In this document: positions 44,221 to 55,197 of the stretch, piece by piece
Numbering within the stretch: the first letter of the stretch is position 1
How the letters are laid out: every line of letters starts with the position of its first letter
From: Plotosus lineatus
Lineage: Eukaryota > Chordata > Actinopteri > Siluriformes > Plotosidae
Reading direction: 5' to 3'
DNA: 64,000 nt
Assembly (NCBI GenBank): GCA_024760905.1
Contig: CM045731.1
Span: 21,730,001-21,794,000 of the forward strand
Notes under the pieces: model-generated
The model's database searches: none
What the model was told of the DNA's origin: nothing
The model's input: only the letters and a program-made list of their open reading frames with translations
Made by a program: the position numbers and the translations under genes

Positions 44221-44232
44221 AACATGTAGAAA

Positions 44233-45240
44233 TAGATTCGGTGACCACTTGTGCAGACTGTACCTTAGGGGGCAAAAGCCTACCTTTACTATGTACCCCT
44301 TTCCTACCCTGAACTGTATACGCTATGTAGTGAGAAACAACAGGACGATTGTTGATAAATATATAACTTGACAGCACTGGATTTAGTTTTCATAAACCTT
44401 GCATTTTCCTTCTTTCTTTCTGGCAATCCTACAGCTTGCAATCAAAGCCCCAGAACCTGGGGTGGGGGGTGGAGGGTGTATATGTGTGTGTGTGTGTGTG
44501 GGGGGGGGTGAGGCTGTCTTGCTTTGGCAGGACACGCTGCTGCACTGTTAGATCTGGAAAATTGTTGTCTCGAGGGAAACGATACTGTCCCCACACCTGA
44601 AAGAGGGAAGATGCTAAAAATGCTATCAGACCAGAACACGCGCATAAAGCCTCGTCTATTGAAACAATGCTTCCATTCATAGCTTGGTTGCAAATCAGCG
44701 TTTTCAGCGTTGAAGCAAAGTGGAAGACGTTTGGAAATCATCGCTCTGTCCTTGATCATGCCAAGACGCAACAAAACGTCTTCCATCCTGGCTTCAACTG
44801 GGAGGAAAATCCACTTGATCCGCCTTCCCTGTCATTTGGCCACTGGCCGTTCAATATCAAGCTTACTTGGCAGTGCGAGACAGCGCGGTCATGTCGCTGT
44901 CGCATATGACATGGAAATGACGCTAAGCTAGCATGACTTTTGAGCGCTGCAGCTATTGGGAAGCTAATCCCACTTTGTATGCCCTCTGCTGTCTCGTCTC
45001 TGGCGTGCGAAAGGAAGGTTTTAGCTCGAGGGATTTGAAAATGCTACAGAAATGTGTTTAGATTGCCAAGGCTGTAATCAGATTTGGCTTCGGGTGCCAC
45101 CTTTATTAGCATATTAGCCAAGTTGTCATGTCGTACAATGAAGGTTAGCAATTCAGCTGAACTACAGTGTGAGAGACAAAGACACAGTTGCAGGATTTCC
45201 TTTTATAACACCTTGAATTAAATACGAAATGAACATTTTA

Positions 45241-45289
<49 letters not shown>

Positions 45290-46487
45290 TGCAATAATCT
45301 CGACCATCTGCCAGATCTGGAACAATACTGTAAATTCTGTTTCTCTGTCTTTCTCTTGCTGTGTAGACATTCTTGCTTAAACACAGCCCGTGTGAGCTCG
45401 GCAGGGGGAAGGTTGTAAGAGATAGTATGGCAGAGTGAGGAATAGGCTAACTAATGAGCCTCCTCATAATCCTGTGTCTTTGGCCTAATGGGGCATTTAA
45501 GGGAAGATAATGCATGCAGTCTAGCTTTCTCCTTACATCCTCATTTGTATCTAGTAGTACAAATGCTGCACATTTATCCGAGGCTCCCTCTTTCTTTTTC
45601 TTTCTCTGCTGACTTTGTTACTACACCAAGAATTTCAGGTCTTTTTTAACGCAACAATTATCCTAACCCCTCCCCCCCAAAGCCCCCCCCCCCCTTATTT
45701 TTTGATATCATGTACACGGTGCAGTATATGATGCTGCTGTTTCAGTGGAACCCGGGACACTTTTTAATGAATCATTCCATGAGTGTTGTGTGTGCAGTTT
45801 TATTATTAAATAAAGTTGATGTTTTCAGGTCACATGGAAAAATATATTTTTTTAAATCCACCTCGGAGTGGGAATTCCACGTCAGAATTCAAGAGATGAC
45901 GTCCCTGAGGTATTGAATGTGGAACTGAGGCCTATGTACAATTTTTTAATCATTTGTTATTCTTATTTTTTTAACACCTGGGTGAGGTTGCTTTGGGTTA
46001 GATTTGTGTATACTGTAGCAGGATTACACAAAAAAGCAACATGCTGGTTTTCATGACATCAGAGGTGGTGATTTGGACAAGGAGCATTCCATTCGATTTC
46101 GGAAATTATCTGCGTCAAATTCCAAATCCGGAATTTTTAAAAGGATTTTTTAACATTGAAGAATAGGGGAAGAATTACTGCAGGCTCAGCAGGGGGCACT
46201 GTGTACTATCTTTTAATATGTTATTTGATTTGGCTTAGGTTTGCACTCTCCAAATGTTCTTGTTTCACACTAAATTAGTTCAAATATTCCTATTTATTAA
46301 TTATAAGATTACTTATCTACCACTATGTTACAAGCTAACTATCAGTTCTAGTTTTTCGATTGTTTGGACTGTAGCTTAGCTGGCTTTACATGCAACATTT
46401 CATGAGGTACAACAGGAAGAATTCCCTTTTTTATTTGCTAAAAGGTCAATGTTAACTGCATGACTCACACTGCCATGGTTCATGTGT
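44233..46487. other. Long repeat-poor stretch, nothing identified
   Basis: Holds a GT/G-rich tract at 44458-44508, (TC)n at 45243-45286 and a C-run at 45687-45695. No gene could be supported. 44520-45170 is the least AT-biased part and has no repeat similarity. Confidence 0.4.
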
Positions 46488-46502
46488 TTTGCATGATAGT
46501 TT

Positions 46503-46850
46503 CTTCTTCTTTTCCTTTTGGCTATTCCCCTTTTTCAGGGGTCGCCACAGCGAATCATGTGATTGGCATGTTTGATTTAGCATAGGTTTTTACATCAGAT
46601 GCCCTTCCTGACACAACCCTTTAGCAAGGGACAGAAACACACTGACGGCTATGCAGCTACCCATTATGAAAGCCAGCAATGGTTCTTTTACATGATCCTC
46701 TTACCATAGACAGTGAGAGACATGGCCGGCCTTTGATAACCCAGTTAGCTGCACTGGGGGGACAGTGACAACCCTGCGGAGACTGGGACTTGAACCCCAA
46801 ACCTTAGGATCAGCGATCCAGCATCATTTACCACCAGGTCACCACTGCCC
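46503..46850 (-). mobile_element. S2-L SINE, full length, with perfect 15-bp target duplication
   Basis: TTTGCATGATAGTTT at 46488-46502 and 46851-46865. Minus strand: GGGCAGTGGTGACCTGGTGG head, S2 body, GCCGTCAGTGTGTTTCTGTCC, CTTGCTAAAGGGTTGTGTC, then the LINE-like tail GATTCGCTGTGGCGACCCC to AAAAGAAGAA. Best reference for the LINE-tailed form. Confidence 0.95.
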
Positions 46851-47051
46851 TTTGCATGATAGTTTATAACCAACATAATTACTTCTTATGTATTTACATA
46901 TGAAGTACTTATCTGTTTTTATTTATTTATTCATTTTTGATGAAAGGATTGAGTGATTGATGCACCAAGTGGGGCAGGGTCCTAATTTTACTGTAACATA
47001 CACCACCACGCCTCATCCATGATTTTAGAAGAAACTATAACTACAGCAGTA

Positions 47052-47300
47052 GCAAGGTGCTGTAGTGGTTAGCACATCTGGTACACAGCAAGAAGGTCCC
47101 GGGTTCATGTCCCGGGTTCAGCTTGGGCGTTTCTATGTGCTAGTTTATATGTTCTCCCTGTGCTTGCATGACTTTCCAACAGGTACTCCGGTTTACTCCT
47201 ACAGCCCTAAGACATGCACATTAGGCTAATTAGCTTTTCCAAATAGCCCCTAAAGGTGATGCTAATAGGATTATGCGAGTTGGAAAATGAATGAGTGATT
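47052..47300 (+). mobile_element. S1 SINE
   Basis: GCAAGGTGCTGTAGTGGTTA head, B-box GGGTTCATGTCCC (partly duplicated), CAGGTACTCCGGTTTACTCC, ACATGCACATTAGGCTAATT, then a shortened tail ending ATTATGCGAGTTGGAAAATG. Confidence 0.85.
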
Positions 47301-47379
47301 ATACAAAAGACAATAGAGGATTTCAAAAACTAGCTCGATAGATTTACAACTATAAAACTAATATATATATATATATATA

Positions 47380-48632
47380 AATTAATCCATTCTGAGGGCG
47401 AGCTCGTAACTGGAAAAGTTTGTTAGATGAACCAAAAATTCCCATTGGAAACAATAGAAAACCAATGAATCCATTCCAACCCCCTCCCAAACTCATATAA
47501 CCTGACACAAACATGCATTTTTGTCGTAATATATTTAAGATAAACATGTAACAATAAACATTTCACAATAATAACACATGTACAGTAACAATAATAATAA
47601 TACTGTAATTAACAATAAATAATAATAAAACAAGAATAAACAATACAATACAATATGTGCATCTGAACTTAAGAATAACACTTAACATAAACTTATACTA
47701 CTAATTTTTTTTAAACTAATTAATTAATTTTTAATAAATTAATTTATTTATTCATTTCATTTTTTGGATTTTTTTTTAACTGTTTTATTTCACTTCACTA
47801 ATTTTGATCACTTGTCTTCTCCTGCTTGGCCGCACTCCGATCGCTCTCCACTCTACCGACAGGCAAAGGCCTCTTGCTGTACAGATGTTCGATGCATTCT
47901 TCCATTCTCCTTACACAGATCAGCCACGCGGACTCCTTTTTCATGTTTAGGTATGATTTCAAGCTTTGTTTCAAGAGAAATCGATTTTCTCTTCTTGAAT
48001 ACATCAGCCACCTTCTTACGACCCATCTTAGAAACATTGGGATATGCACAATAAAAAATAAGACTAAAAAAAAAAAATCACAAAATACAAACCACAGAAA
48101 AGAAAATCTTTTGTGCGCGTCCATACTACAAATGCTGGTGCGGAAAGCAGCACGGAGTAATACACGTGAAAGAATACAAGGCTAATTGCTGCATATGACC
48201 CTGGGGAACATGCTTTTTTAAGATACTGGTGGACCAGCCTTCAGTGTGATTGTGCATCCTGTACACTAGGTGGCAGTGGTGCTCTCACTGTGTTCCCTAT
48301 GGTGTAGGGAAAAAGCATCAAGCAAACGATATGAAGTGCAGTAAACACTATTTATAGTCGCGTGGCACGTTGAGGAGAGTGTAAAATGTTTTTTTTCTTC
48401 CTATAGGGGGCATCACAGAAAATAATTGAGGAGCATTGCACAAGGCATTCTTGGAGTACAGAGGAATACCTGCGGAAGAATACAAGGCTAATCGGCCTGG
48501 GAAAAGCCATTTCCCCAGCAGAGTTTGTAAGTCGAATATTTACTCATTGGATGGGGCAGATGTTTGGTGGGATTGAAGCTCGTATTATGGGAAATTCGTT
48601 TTGAGGGATACTCGTAAGTCGAGGTATCACTG
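47380..48632 (-). mobile_element. Tigger-like element with transposase relic (CAGTGATACCTCGACTT ends)
   Basis: The right end GTCGAGGTATCACTG is followed by TA. Near the left, GAGGGCGAGCTCGTAACTGG is subterminal sequence, but the extreme left terminus is replaced by a (TA)n run. The interior on the minus strand encodes a degenerate N-terminal transposase region (48030 down to about 47800). No DDE catalytic domain remains. Confidence 0.78.
47800..48030 (-). pseudogene. Relic of Tigger/pogo transposase N-terminal HTH region
   Basis: Starting near 48028 the minus strand encodes MGRKKVADVFKKRKSISLET, then lysine/glutamate-rich sequence and VADLCKE. This has the layout of the CENP-B/pogo N-terminal helix-turn-helix of Tigger transposases. 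About 70 codons remain, then sequence with no DDE domain. Non-functional. Confidence 0.72.
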
Positions 48633-48711
48633 TATATACGTACTACTAAAATATTACACATTAAAAAAAAATTAAAATACATGCCACATTTAAATCACTA
48701 TCAGTAGACCA

Positions 48712-49023
48712 TTCATCCATTTTATAAAATGCTTAATCCTAATTAGGGTCACTGGGAGGCAGACACCCATCTCAGCTGACTCTGGGGTATACCCTGGACA
48801 GCTCCCCAGGCTATTGCAGGGCAAACACTCACACATAGGGGTTATTTGGAACAGCAAGTTAGCCTACTGTACATGTTTTTGGACTGTTTCAGTAACCCGG
48901 AGACCATGCAAGCACGGGAGAACATGCAAACTCCACACATAAACACCTCGAGCTGGGAATCAAACCTAAGCCTTCTCGCTGTGAGGCAGATGGGCCCACC
49001 ACTTCGTCACCGTGCCGCCCTTT
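48712..49023 (-). mobile_element. S1 SINE with a likely 9-bp target duplication
   Basis: AGTAGACCA (48703-48711) and AGTGGACCA (49024-49032). Tail CTTAATCCTAATTAGGGTC, body ACATGTTTTTGGACTG, head with GGGAATCAAACC and GGGCGGCACGGTGACG at its 5' end. Confidence 0.88.
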
Positions 49024-49145
49024 AGTGGACCAAGTGTACCAAATAATGTAGGTTGCTTTTGAGATAAAAAGATTATTATAGCTAACACTATGGCAAGGCT
49101 ACGTAGAACTTACACTGTAATATTATATTTTATTTTATGGAAAAT

Positions 49146-49445
49146 TGTTGTGGTCTGTGTTGGGAGTGGCTCTGAAATCGGTGGCTTTTAACTCTGTTCT
49201 CTCCTTAAGCAGAGTCTGGAGCAGCACACCTGATTCCACTCAGTCATCACCGGGCTATAAAGATGAGTGGCGCACTTCTCCCAGTGCTAGAAGATTGTTC
49301 CCTACATGCGATCCCATTTCCCCGTGATCTCCTGGGCCCTGGTTCTCAGCTTCGTGCTCGACTAGTTCCCGCTCCAAAGTTCCCCTTTGTAACTTTGGCC
49401 TTTGTGTTTCCCCTCACCTTTACGGTAACAGCTCCCGGTGTAACA
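49146..49445 (+). mobile_element. Solo LTR, copy 2
   Basis: TGTTGTGGTCTG to GTGTAACA, bordered by GAAAAT at 49140-49145 and 49446-49451. Shares CACCGGGCTATAAAGATGAG (TATA-like box) and CTCAGCTTCGTGCTCGAC with the 18139 copy. Shorter, with the AATAAA region deleted. No internal retroelement genes adjoin it. Confidence 0.82.
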
Positions 49446-49454
49446 GAAAATATA

Positions 49455-50465
49455 ATATAGATATGAACAATCAGTCAGAGAACTCTTATCCTACTGAACC
49501 CCCCCCCCCCCCCCCCACAGTTTCTACGTGTTAATATTTGTTCCTGTTGCCAAATTAGCTTTCGGGCCTCAGGACTGCCTGTAATTAATAAAAACGGGCT
49601 TCGGCCATCGTCTTGCCTGTATAAGCACTTTCTGTCCTCAGGTCCTCATCTTTGGCCAGTAGCCCAGAAACAAGTAATGCATTTCTCTCTTCAGTGTGGA
49701 AATTGTCCACTCTAGTGATGATCTGAGTATTTAAGAAAAAAAAAGATAGAGAGAAAAAAAACAATAAACAAAACAAAACCCAGCACCACTACCAATAAGC
49801 AGCATGAATCCCCCTGTGAGCTCCGCGAACAGGGATGTCCTCCATTTCCCTGTTTGAATAACGTGACCTCATCAAGGCGAGATCGGTGATTCATACGCCC
49901 TGCGTGTGTGTATTTTTAATGAATATTTATACTCGAGAAGTCTTTCATGGAAACTGATCCAGGTCGACTTCCGATTGCTTGGTTCGCTGTGTCAATCTTG
50001 GCACTGTTTTTTTTCTTTCTTTTTTTCTTTTCCAACTCAAGATCGCACATTAATACCGGATCTTGATACTAAACTGGAAGAATACGAGAAATGAGCAGCA
50101 TCATGTCCTATAAGTGGATGTTATTGCCTATTTTCCAGCTTCTTTGTGGAGTTTCTCGCTCTCAGCATTTCTTAGTGTTTTAATGAATGGAAAAGTCCAC
50201 AAGATTTACTTTATACCCTCTCAAAGGTACATAATCCGGTAAACGTAGTTCTCTGAAAAGCTCAGCACATTATTTTAGAACTAATATTCCTCAGAACTAA
50301 GCGCTCCCTCAGACAAATGGCCTTTAGCACATTTTAAAGATGTGAGTTTAGCATTATACGGCGCTATATGGGGCAAAGAACCAGTCTGAGATATGGGACA
50401 TAAATATTTTAAATATATAAACTTCTTAAAACGTGTAAGATTTACAATGGCAATCATTCTCCCTC
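49455..50465. other. Repeat-poor stretch, nothing identified
   Basis: Poly(C) at 49500-49516 and short poly(A)/poly(T) runs. No gene or element recognised. Confidence 0.4.
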
Positions 50466-50468
50466 CCT

Positions 50469-50795
50469 CCATCCATCCATTTCTAGAACCACTTAATCCT
50501 ATTGGGTTGCAGGGAGACTGGTGTTCATCTCGGCTTACACTGGGCAAAGGCAGGGCACACCCAGAATAGCTTTCCATTGCACTGCAGGGCCAAAAGACAT
50601 ACTGCAAAACCAATAACACTCAGAGTTGCACCTAGGGACAATTTGGAACAGCCAATTTTCCTAATGTGCATGTCTTTGGTCTGTTGGAGGGAACCCGAAA
50701 AAAGCCTATGCAAGCACCATGAACACCACACAGAAACCCTCCCCATACCCAGGACTTGAACCCAAGACCTTCTTGCAGTGAAGAAAGTTACCATG
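50469..50795 (-). mobile_element. S1 SINE, near complete
   Basis: CCATCCATCCATTTCTAGAA, CACTTAATCCTATTGGGTTG, AAAGGCAGGGCACACCC, CTAATGTGCATGTCTTTGG, then head ACTTGAACCCAAGACCTTC. Followed directly by an ATC array. Confidence 0.88.
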
Positions 50796-50807
50796 GCTGT
50801 CACCTAC

Positions 50808-50812
<5 letters not shown>

Positions 50813-50861
<49 letters not shown>

Positions 50862-51210
50862 ATCAATCATCCAATCAATTATCATCATCATCATCATCAC
50901 CATCCATCATTCATAATCATCATCATCATCATCATCCATCAATCATCATGCATCAATCATCATCATCATCCATCAATCATCATAATCTATCTATCATCAA
51001 CCATCATCATCATCATCATCATCATCCATCAATCATCATCATCATCATCATCGATCAATCATCCATCAATCATCTTCATCATCCATCAAACATCATCATC
51101 CATCAATCATCCGTAACATGCCATTTAAAAAACCTAACTATCATCATCATCATCATCATCATCATCCATCAACCATCATCATCATCATCAATCATCATCA
51201 TTCACCATCC
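50813..51210. repeat. Compound (ATC)n array
   Basis: About 400 bp of ATC with CATCAATC and CCATC variants. It includes a 40-bp non-repetitive block (CGTAACATGCCATTTAAAAA at about 51112) that recurs as CTGTAACATGCCATTTAAAA near 51219. His or Ser homopolymer frames are artefacts. Confidence 0.95.
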
Positions 51211-51299
51211 ATTAATCATCTGTAACATGCCATTTAAAAAAACTACTAACAATTAACGAGTTACCATCTTATTTCTTCTTTTCCTTTCCGCTGTTCCCT

Positions 51300-52060
51300 T
51301 CAGGGGTCGCCACAGCAAATCATCCGCCTCCATCTCACCCTGTCCTCTGCATCTTCTTCTCTTACTCCAACAACCTTCATGTCTTCCTTCACCACATCCA
51401 TAAATCTCTTCTTTGGTCTGCCTCTAGGCCTTCTGCCTAGTAGTTCCAACCTCACCATCCTACTGCCAATATACTCACTATCCCTCCTCTGTACATGTCC
51501 AAACCATCTCAATCTAGCCTTTCTGACTTTGTCTCCAAAACATCTTACATGTGCTGTCCCTCTGATATACTCATTTCTGATCCTATCCATCCCCGTTACT
51601 CCCAGAGAGAACCTCAACATTTTCATCTCTACTACCTCCAGCTCTGCCTCCTGCCTTTTCCTCAGGGCCACTGTTTCTAAGCCATACAACATCGCTGGCC
51701 TCACCACCGTCTTGTACACTTTTCCCTTCATTCTTGCCGATACTCTCCTATCGCACATCACACCGGACACTTTTCTCCAACCATTCCAGCCTGCCTGCAC
51801 ACGCTTCTTCACCTCTTTTCCACACTCTTCATTGCTCTGGATTGTTGAGCCTAAGCACTTAAAATCCTCCACTTTCGTTATCTCTGCTCCCTGTAACATC
51901 ACCGTTCCTCCTGGGTCCTTCTCATTCACACACATGTATTCTGATTTTCTGAGGCTAACCTTCATTCCTCTCCTTCCAGGGCATACCTCCACCTCTCGAG
52001 ATTTTCCTCGACTTGTTCTCTGCTCTCACTACAGATCACAATGTCAAACAACATAATCTG
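51300..52060 (-). pseudogene. LINE polyprotein C-terminal fragment
   Basis: Minus strand: just before this frame, at about 52045-52075, the expected FADD catalytic box is split by a small tandem duplication (TTATGTTGTTTG twice). The frame then runs through GMKVSLRKSEYMCVNE, the thumb-like LGSTIQSNEECGKEVKKR and a C-terminal basic region ending RVRWRRMICCGDP and a stop. The same C-terminus is in the copies at 25411-26223 and 42958-43200. Confidence 0.93.
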
Positions 52061-52104
52061 CAAACAACATAATCCATGGAGATTCTTGCGTAACCTCGTC
52101 TGTC

Positions 52105-52595
52105 AGCCTGTCCATCACCATAGCAAACAAGAAGAGGCTCAGGGCTGATCCTTGATGCAGTCCTACCTCCACCTTGAATTTGTCTGTCACACCGACAGCA
52201 CACCTCACCACTGTCTTTCATTACTCATACATGTCCTGCACCACTCTAACATACTTCTCTGCCACTCCAGACTTCCTCATGCAATACCACAGTTCTTCTC
52301 TTGGCACCCTGTCATATGCTTTTTCCAGATCCACAAAGGCACAATGCAGTTCCCTCTGACCTTCTCTGTACTTCTCTATTAACATCCTCAAAGCAAACAT
52401 TACACCTGTGGTGCTCTTTCTTGGCATGAAACCAAACTGTTGTTCACAAATACTGACCTCTGCCCTTAGTTTAGCTTCCACTATTCTTTCCCATAACTTC
52501 CTCGTCAACTTTGTCCCTCTGTAGTTGCCGCAACTCTGCACGTCTCCCTTGTTCTTAAAAATGGGCACCAGCACACTTCTCCATTCCTCCGGCAT
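52105..52595 (-). pseudogene. LINE reverse transcriptase fragment, N-terminal side
   Basis: Minus strand from [18 protein letters not shown] through [34 protein letters not shown] and [17 protein letters not shown]: the finger and palm motifs of a non-LTR reverse transcriptase, including the first catalytic aspartate in [10 protein letters not shown] short deletion near the NYRG block and a frameshift before the FADD box disable it. Confidence 0.93.
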
Positions 52596-52686
52596 CTGCT
52601 CACTCTCTAAGACCTTACCATCTTATATCATTTGCATAATTAATATCACTCATTTTTAAAAAAATCAAAACAAGCTATCTTCAGTT

Positions 52687-53016
52687 AATTCATTTTCTGA
52701 ACTGCTTAATCCTAATTTGGGGTTCAGGGATGCTAGTGCCCATCTCAGCCAACTCTAGGCGAGGACGGAGTGCACCCGAGACAGTTCACCAGGCCATCGC
52801 AGGGCAGAAACACACTAACGGCTATGCGGCTACTCTTGTCAAACGTCAGCAATGGATCTTTTGCATGAACCTCACACCATAGACAGTGAGAGACATGGCC
52901 GGCCTTTGAGAACCCAGTTAGCTGTACTGGGTAGGCAGCATTGACAACCCAGTGATAGTAGGGCTTGAACCCCTGACCTTGGGATCCATAATCCAGCACC
53001 CTGCCACCACTGCCCA
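52687..53016 (-). mobile_element. S2-T SINE
   Basis: TTCATTTTCTGAACTGCTTA, AATCCTAATTTGGGGTTC and GGCCATCGCAGGGCAGAAAC give the S1-type tail. Then body AAAGGCCGGCCATGTCTCTC and head GGGCAGTGGTGGCAGGG on the minus strand. Confidence 0.88.
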
Positions 53017-53029
53017 TGCCTGTAGCTTT

Positions 53030-53815
53030 ACTAAGTTTTATAACTAACAACCTAGCTTGTATACCGCCCCCCCACACACACACAAATCTGCAAGCAATGT
53101 GCAAACTAAACAGCATCCACTGAACATGTTCACAATCTTTTATGCGTCATTTCAACACTCGCCCTCCCCTAATGCCCCCTCCCCGTCAATATGCATAATG
53201 CCAGAATAAAGTGTCTGTATATAATTAGCTATTTCCTGACATATACAGATAAGGTGAGACCATTAGGAGCATCGTTTGAAAGCTCCCTCTTTCGGCACAG
53301 GTTGATAATGAGACTCCTGGTATTTCTTTTCCAGGAAAGGTCACCAAGGTTTAAATTGGACGTCTCGCCACAAGGTCTAAGGTGAGGCAGGGAGGCCGAG
53401 TGTCACTCATTTTCCAGGTCTTTCCACAAATGAACTTAATGTGGTGTCTCCAAGGCCGGACTTTTCTTCGGATATCGGAGCGAAGGTGCAAAGAGCCGGG
53501 AAGAAATCTGACATTTTTTCATTGCTTCCTCTTTTTTGTTCACATGATGTGTGGTGAATTGTTGAACGTACAACATATTGTGCTCGCTATTTTTTCCTGC
53601 ACTCGTAATTCCCTAATAATATCAAACATGAGATCTACAGTATGGTATTTTCAAATATTTTACACAAGGAGTCTTAATGTCAGTACTTTTTAAAAATCAA
53701 ACAATTTTTAAACAGTGCAATATATACAATGATATTTTCTGCCTGTTCTTATTTTTAATTTATTAATCAATTAACATAATTTTTATATTATAATTTAAAA
53801 TTATAATTATTATTA
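53030..53815. other. Repeat-poor stretch, nothing identified
   Basis: No element or exon recognised. 53210-53480 is the most balanced part in base composition. Confidence 0.4.
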
Positions 53816-53824
53816 GTGGTACTC

Positions 53825-54065
53825 TCTCATCTGACACTGGGAAAAGGCAGGGTACACCCTGAACAGTTTACCAGACCATCACAGGGCCAGCACACAACTA
53901 TTTTCACTCGCACTTTGTGTCACTTTGAAACAGCCAATTAGATTAATGTGTATGTTGTTGGACTGTGGGAGGAAACCAGAATACCAGCAGTAAGCCCATG
54001 CCAGCACAGGACGTGAACCCGGTACTGTGAGACAAACGGGATAACTACTACACCACAGTGCCACC
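53825..54065 (-). mobile_element. S1 SINE, tail-truncated
   Basis: GACACTGGGAAAAGGCAGGG, CAATTAGATTAATGTG, GGACTGTGGGAGGAAACCAG, then head GTGAACCCGGTACTGTGAG and CACCACAGTGCCACC. Confidence 0.85.

Positions 54066-54096
<31 letters not shown>
54066..54096. repeat. (AAT)n microsatellite
   Basis: About ten AAT units between an S1 and an S2-T copy, perhaps grown from a SINE-end A-rich tract. Confidence 0.92.
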
Positions 54097-54097
<1 letters not shown>

Positions 54098-54425
54098 GGG
54101 CAGTAGTGGCCCGGTGGGAAGGTGCTAGATTTAGAATTAGGGTTCAAGTCCCACTGTCAACAGTTCTCACTGCTGTCCCCCCAGTGCACCTAAACGGGTT
54201 ATCAAGAGGCTGGCCATGTCTCTCACTGTCTATGGTGAGAGGTTCATGTAAAAGCTTTTTATATTGCTGCCCTTCGTCAAGAGTAGCTGCACAGCTGTCA
54301 GCATGTGTCTGCCCTGCGATGGCCTGGCAAGCTGTCCAAGGGTGTACTCTGCCCGCGCCCGGAGTCGGCTAGGATGGGCCCCAGCCTTCCCGTGACCCTA
54401 GTTAGGATTAAGCAGTTACAGAAAA
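54097..54425 (+). mobile_element. S2-T SINE, full length
   Basis: AAGGGCAGTAGTGGCCCGGTG head, B-box GGTTCAAGTCC, S2 body with a local substitution block at 54255-54280, then the S1-type tail CCCTAGTTAGGATTAAGCAG. Confidence 0.88.
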
Positions 54426-54429
54426 GGAA

Positions 54430-55005
54430 CTGATGACTAGTCTCAACAATAATAATAATTATTCTATTATTTATATTTATCTACAAAGACAGACTCAGCC
54501 ATCAACGACATGATAAAACTATTGGACGCATGGAGGAACATAATTTTGCAAAGATTTTTTCAGATGTCGATTAAAAGTGATTATTTAGGTGCTACAGGTT
54601 AATTGTGGAGTGAAGAGTGAAACAAGCCTCAGGCTTTAAGTTTGAAGTGGCCAATTAACTCCATTTAATTGGCCTGTCTCAAAGTGTTTCAAAGGCCTTT
54701 GCTGGGCAATTGTGCCCACTAGCCAGGTAAAGGCAGAGATGTGGAGCACGTAATTATAAAGACATACCTTTCCACGTCCTTTACCTCTGGGCACGTTGTT
54801 ATGTCCAAAATGTCTTTATGAGCAGAACATTCATTAGTAAGACTAACTGTGGAGTTTTGGGCAGATCTTCATAACATTTATTACAGCGAATGCTAGTTTG
54901 AGTGAAAAACAGCCATCCTAACGCTTCCTGTGAATCCTGTCGTTATATTTATTGATTCATCTATACAATTGCGGAACTGCTGACACCTACAAACGCTTCC
55001 TGTAT
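54430..55005. other. Repeat-poor stretch, candidate conserved noncoding DNA
   Basis: 54635-54790 contains paired AATTAA/TTAATT motifs around TTTAATTGGCC and no repeat similarity, so it looks like a possible enhancer-type element. This is a guess from composition only. Confidence 0.3.
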
Positions 55006-55009
55006 GTCT

Positions 55010-55197
55010 TTCAAGGACATTGGCTGCCTGCATATTTGTGGGAAGAACCCGGAGGATCTGGAGGAAACGCACACGTACGTAATCACAGAGACAATGTATA
55101 CACAGACTCCACACGGAAACGCCCTCGCTAAAGCTAAGCACGGGACTCAAACCTAGGACCTTTTTTGCAGTGAGGCATACGTGCTATCCACTACAGC
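55010..55197 (-). mobile_element. S1 SINE head half
   Basis: TTGTGGGAAGAACCCGGAGG, AGACTCCACACGGAAACG and GGGACTCAAACCTAGGACC are S1 body and head. It runs into the foldback element at 55198. Confidence 0.8.

Larger units (their letters stand above)
51273..52614 (-). mobile_element. LINE (non-LTR retrotransposon), 5' truncated, with perfect 12-bp target duplication
   Basis: TTACCATCTTAT at 51261-51272 and 52615-52626. On the minus strand the 1.34-kb copy starts within reverse transcriptase and ends at the shared 3' terminus. It has no endonuclease domain, no poly(A) tail and two broken coding stretches. The RTE/Rex-like style of the protein is familiar, but I do not assign a clade. Confidence 0.95.

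Noticed and set aside
50756..51256. A 166-codon frame rich in Ser, His and Ile
   Set aside because: It is the ATC microsatellite read in frame; the other frames are equally open.
51379..52056. 225-codon plus-strand frame opposite the LINE
   Set aside because: It is the antisense shadow of the LINE C-terminal coding sequence, which is clearly on the minus strand.
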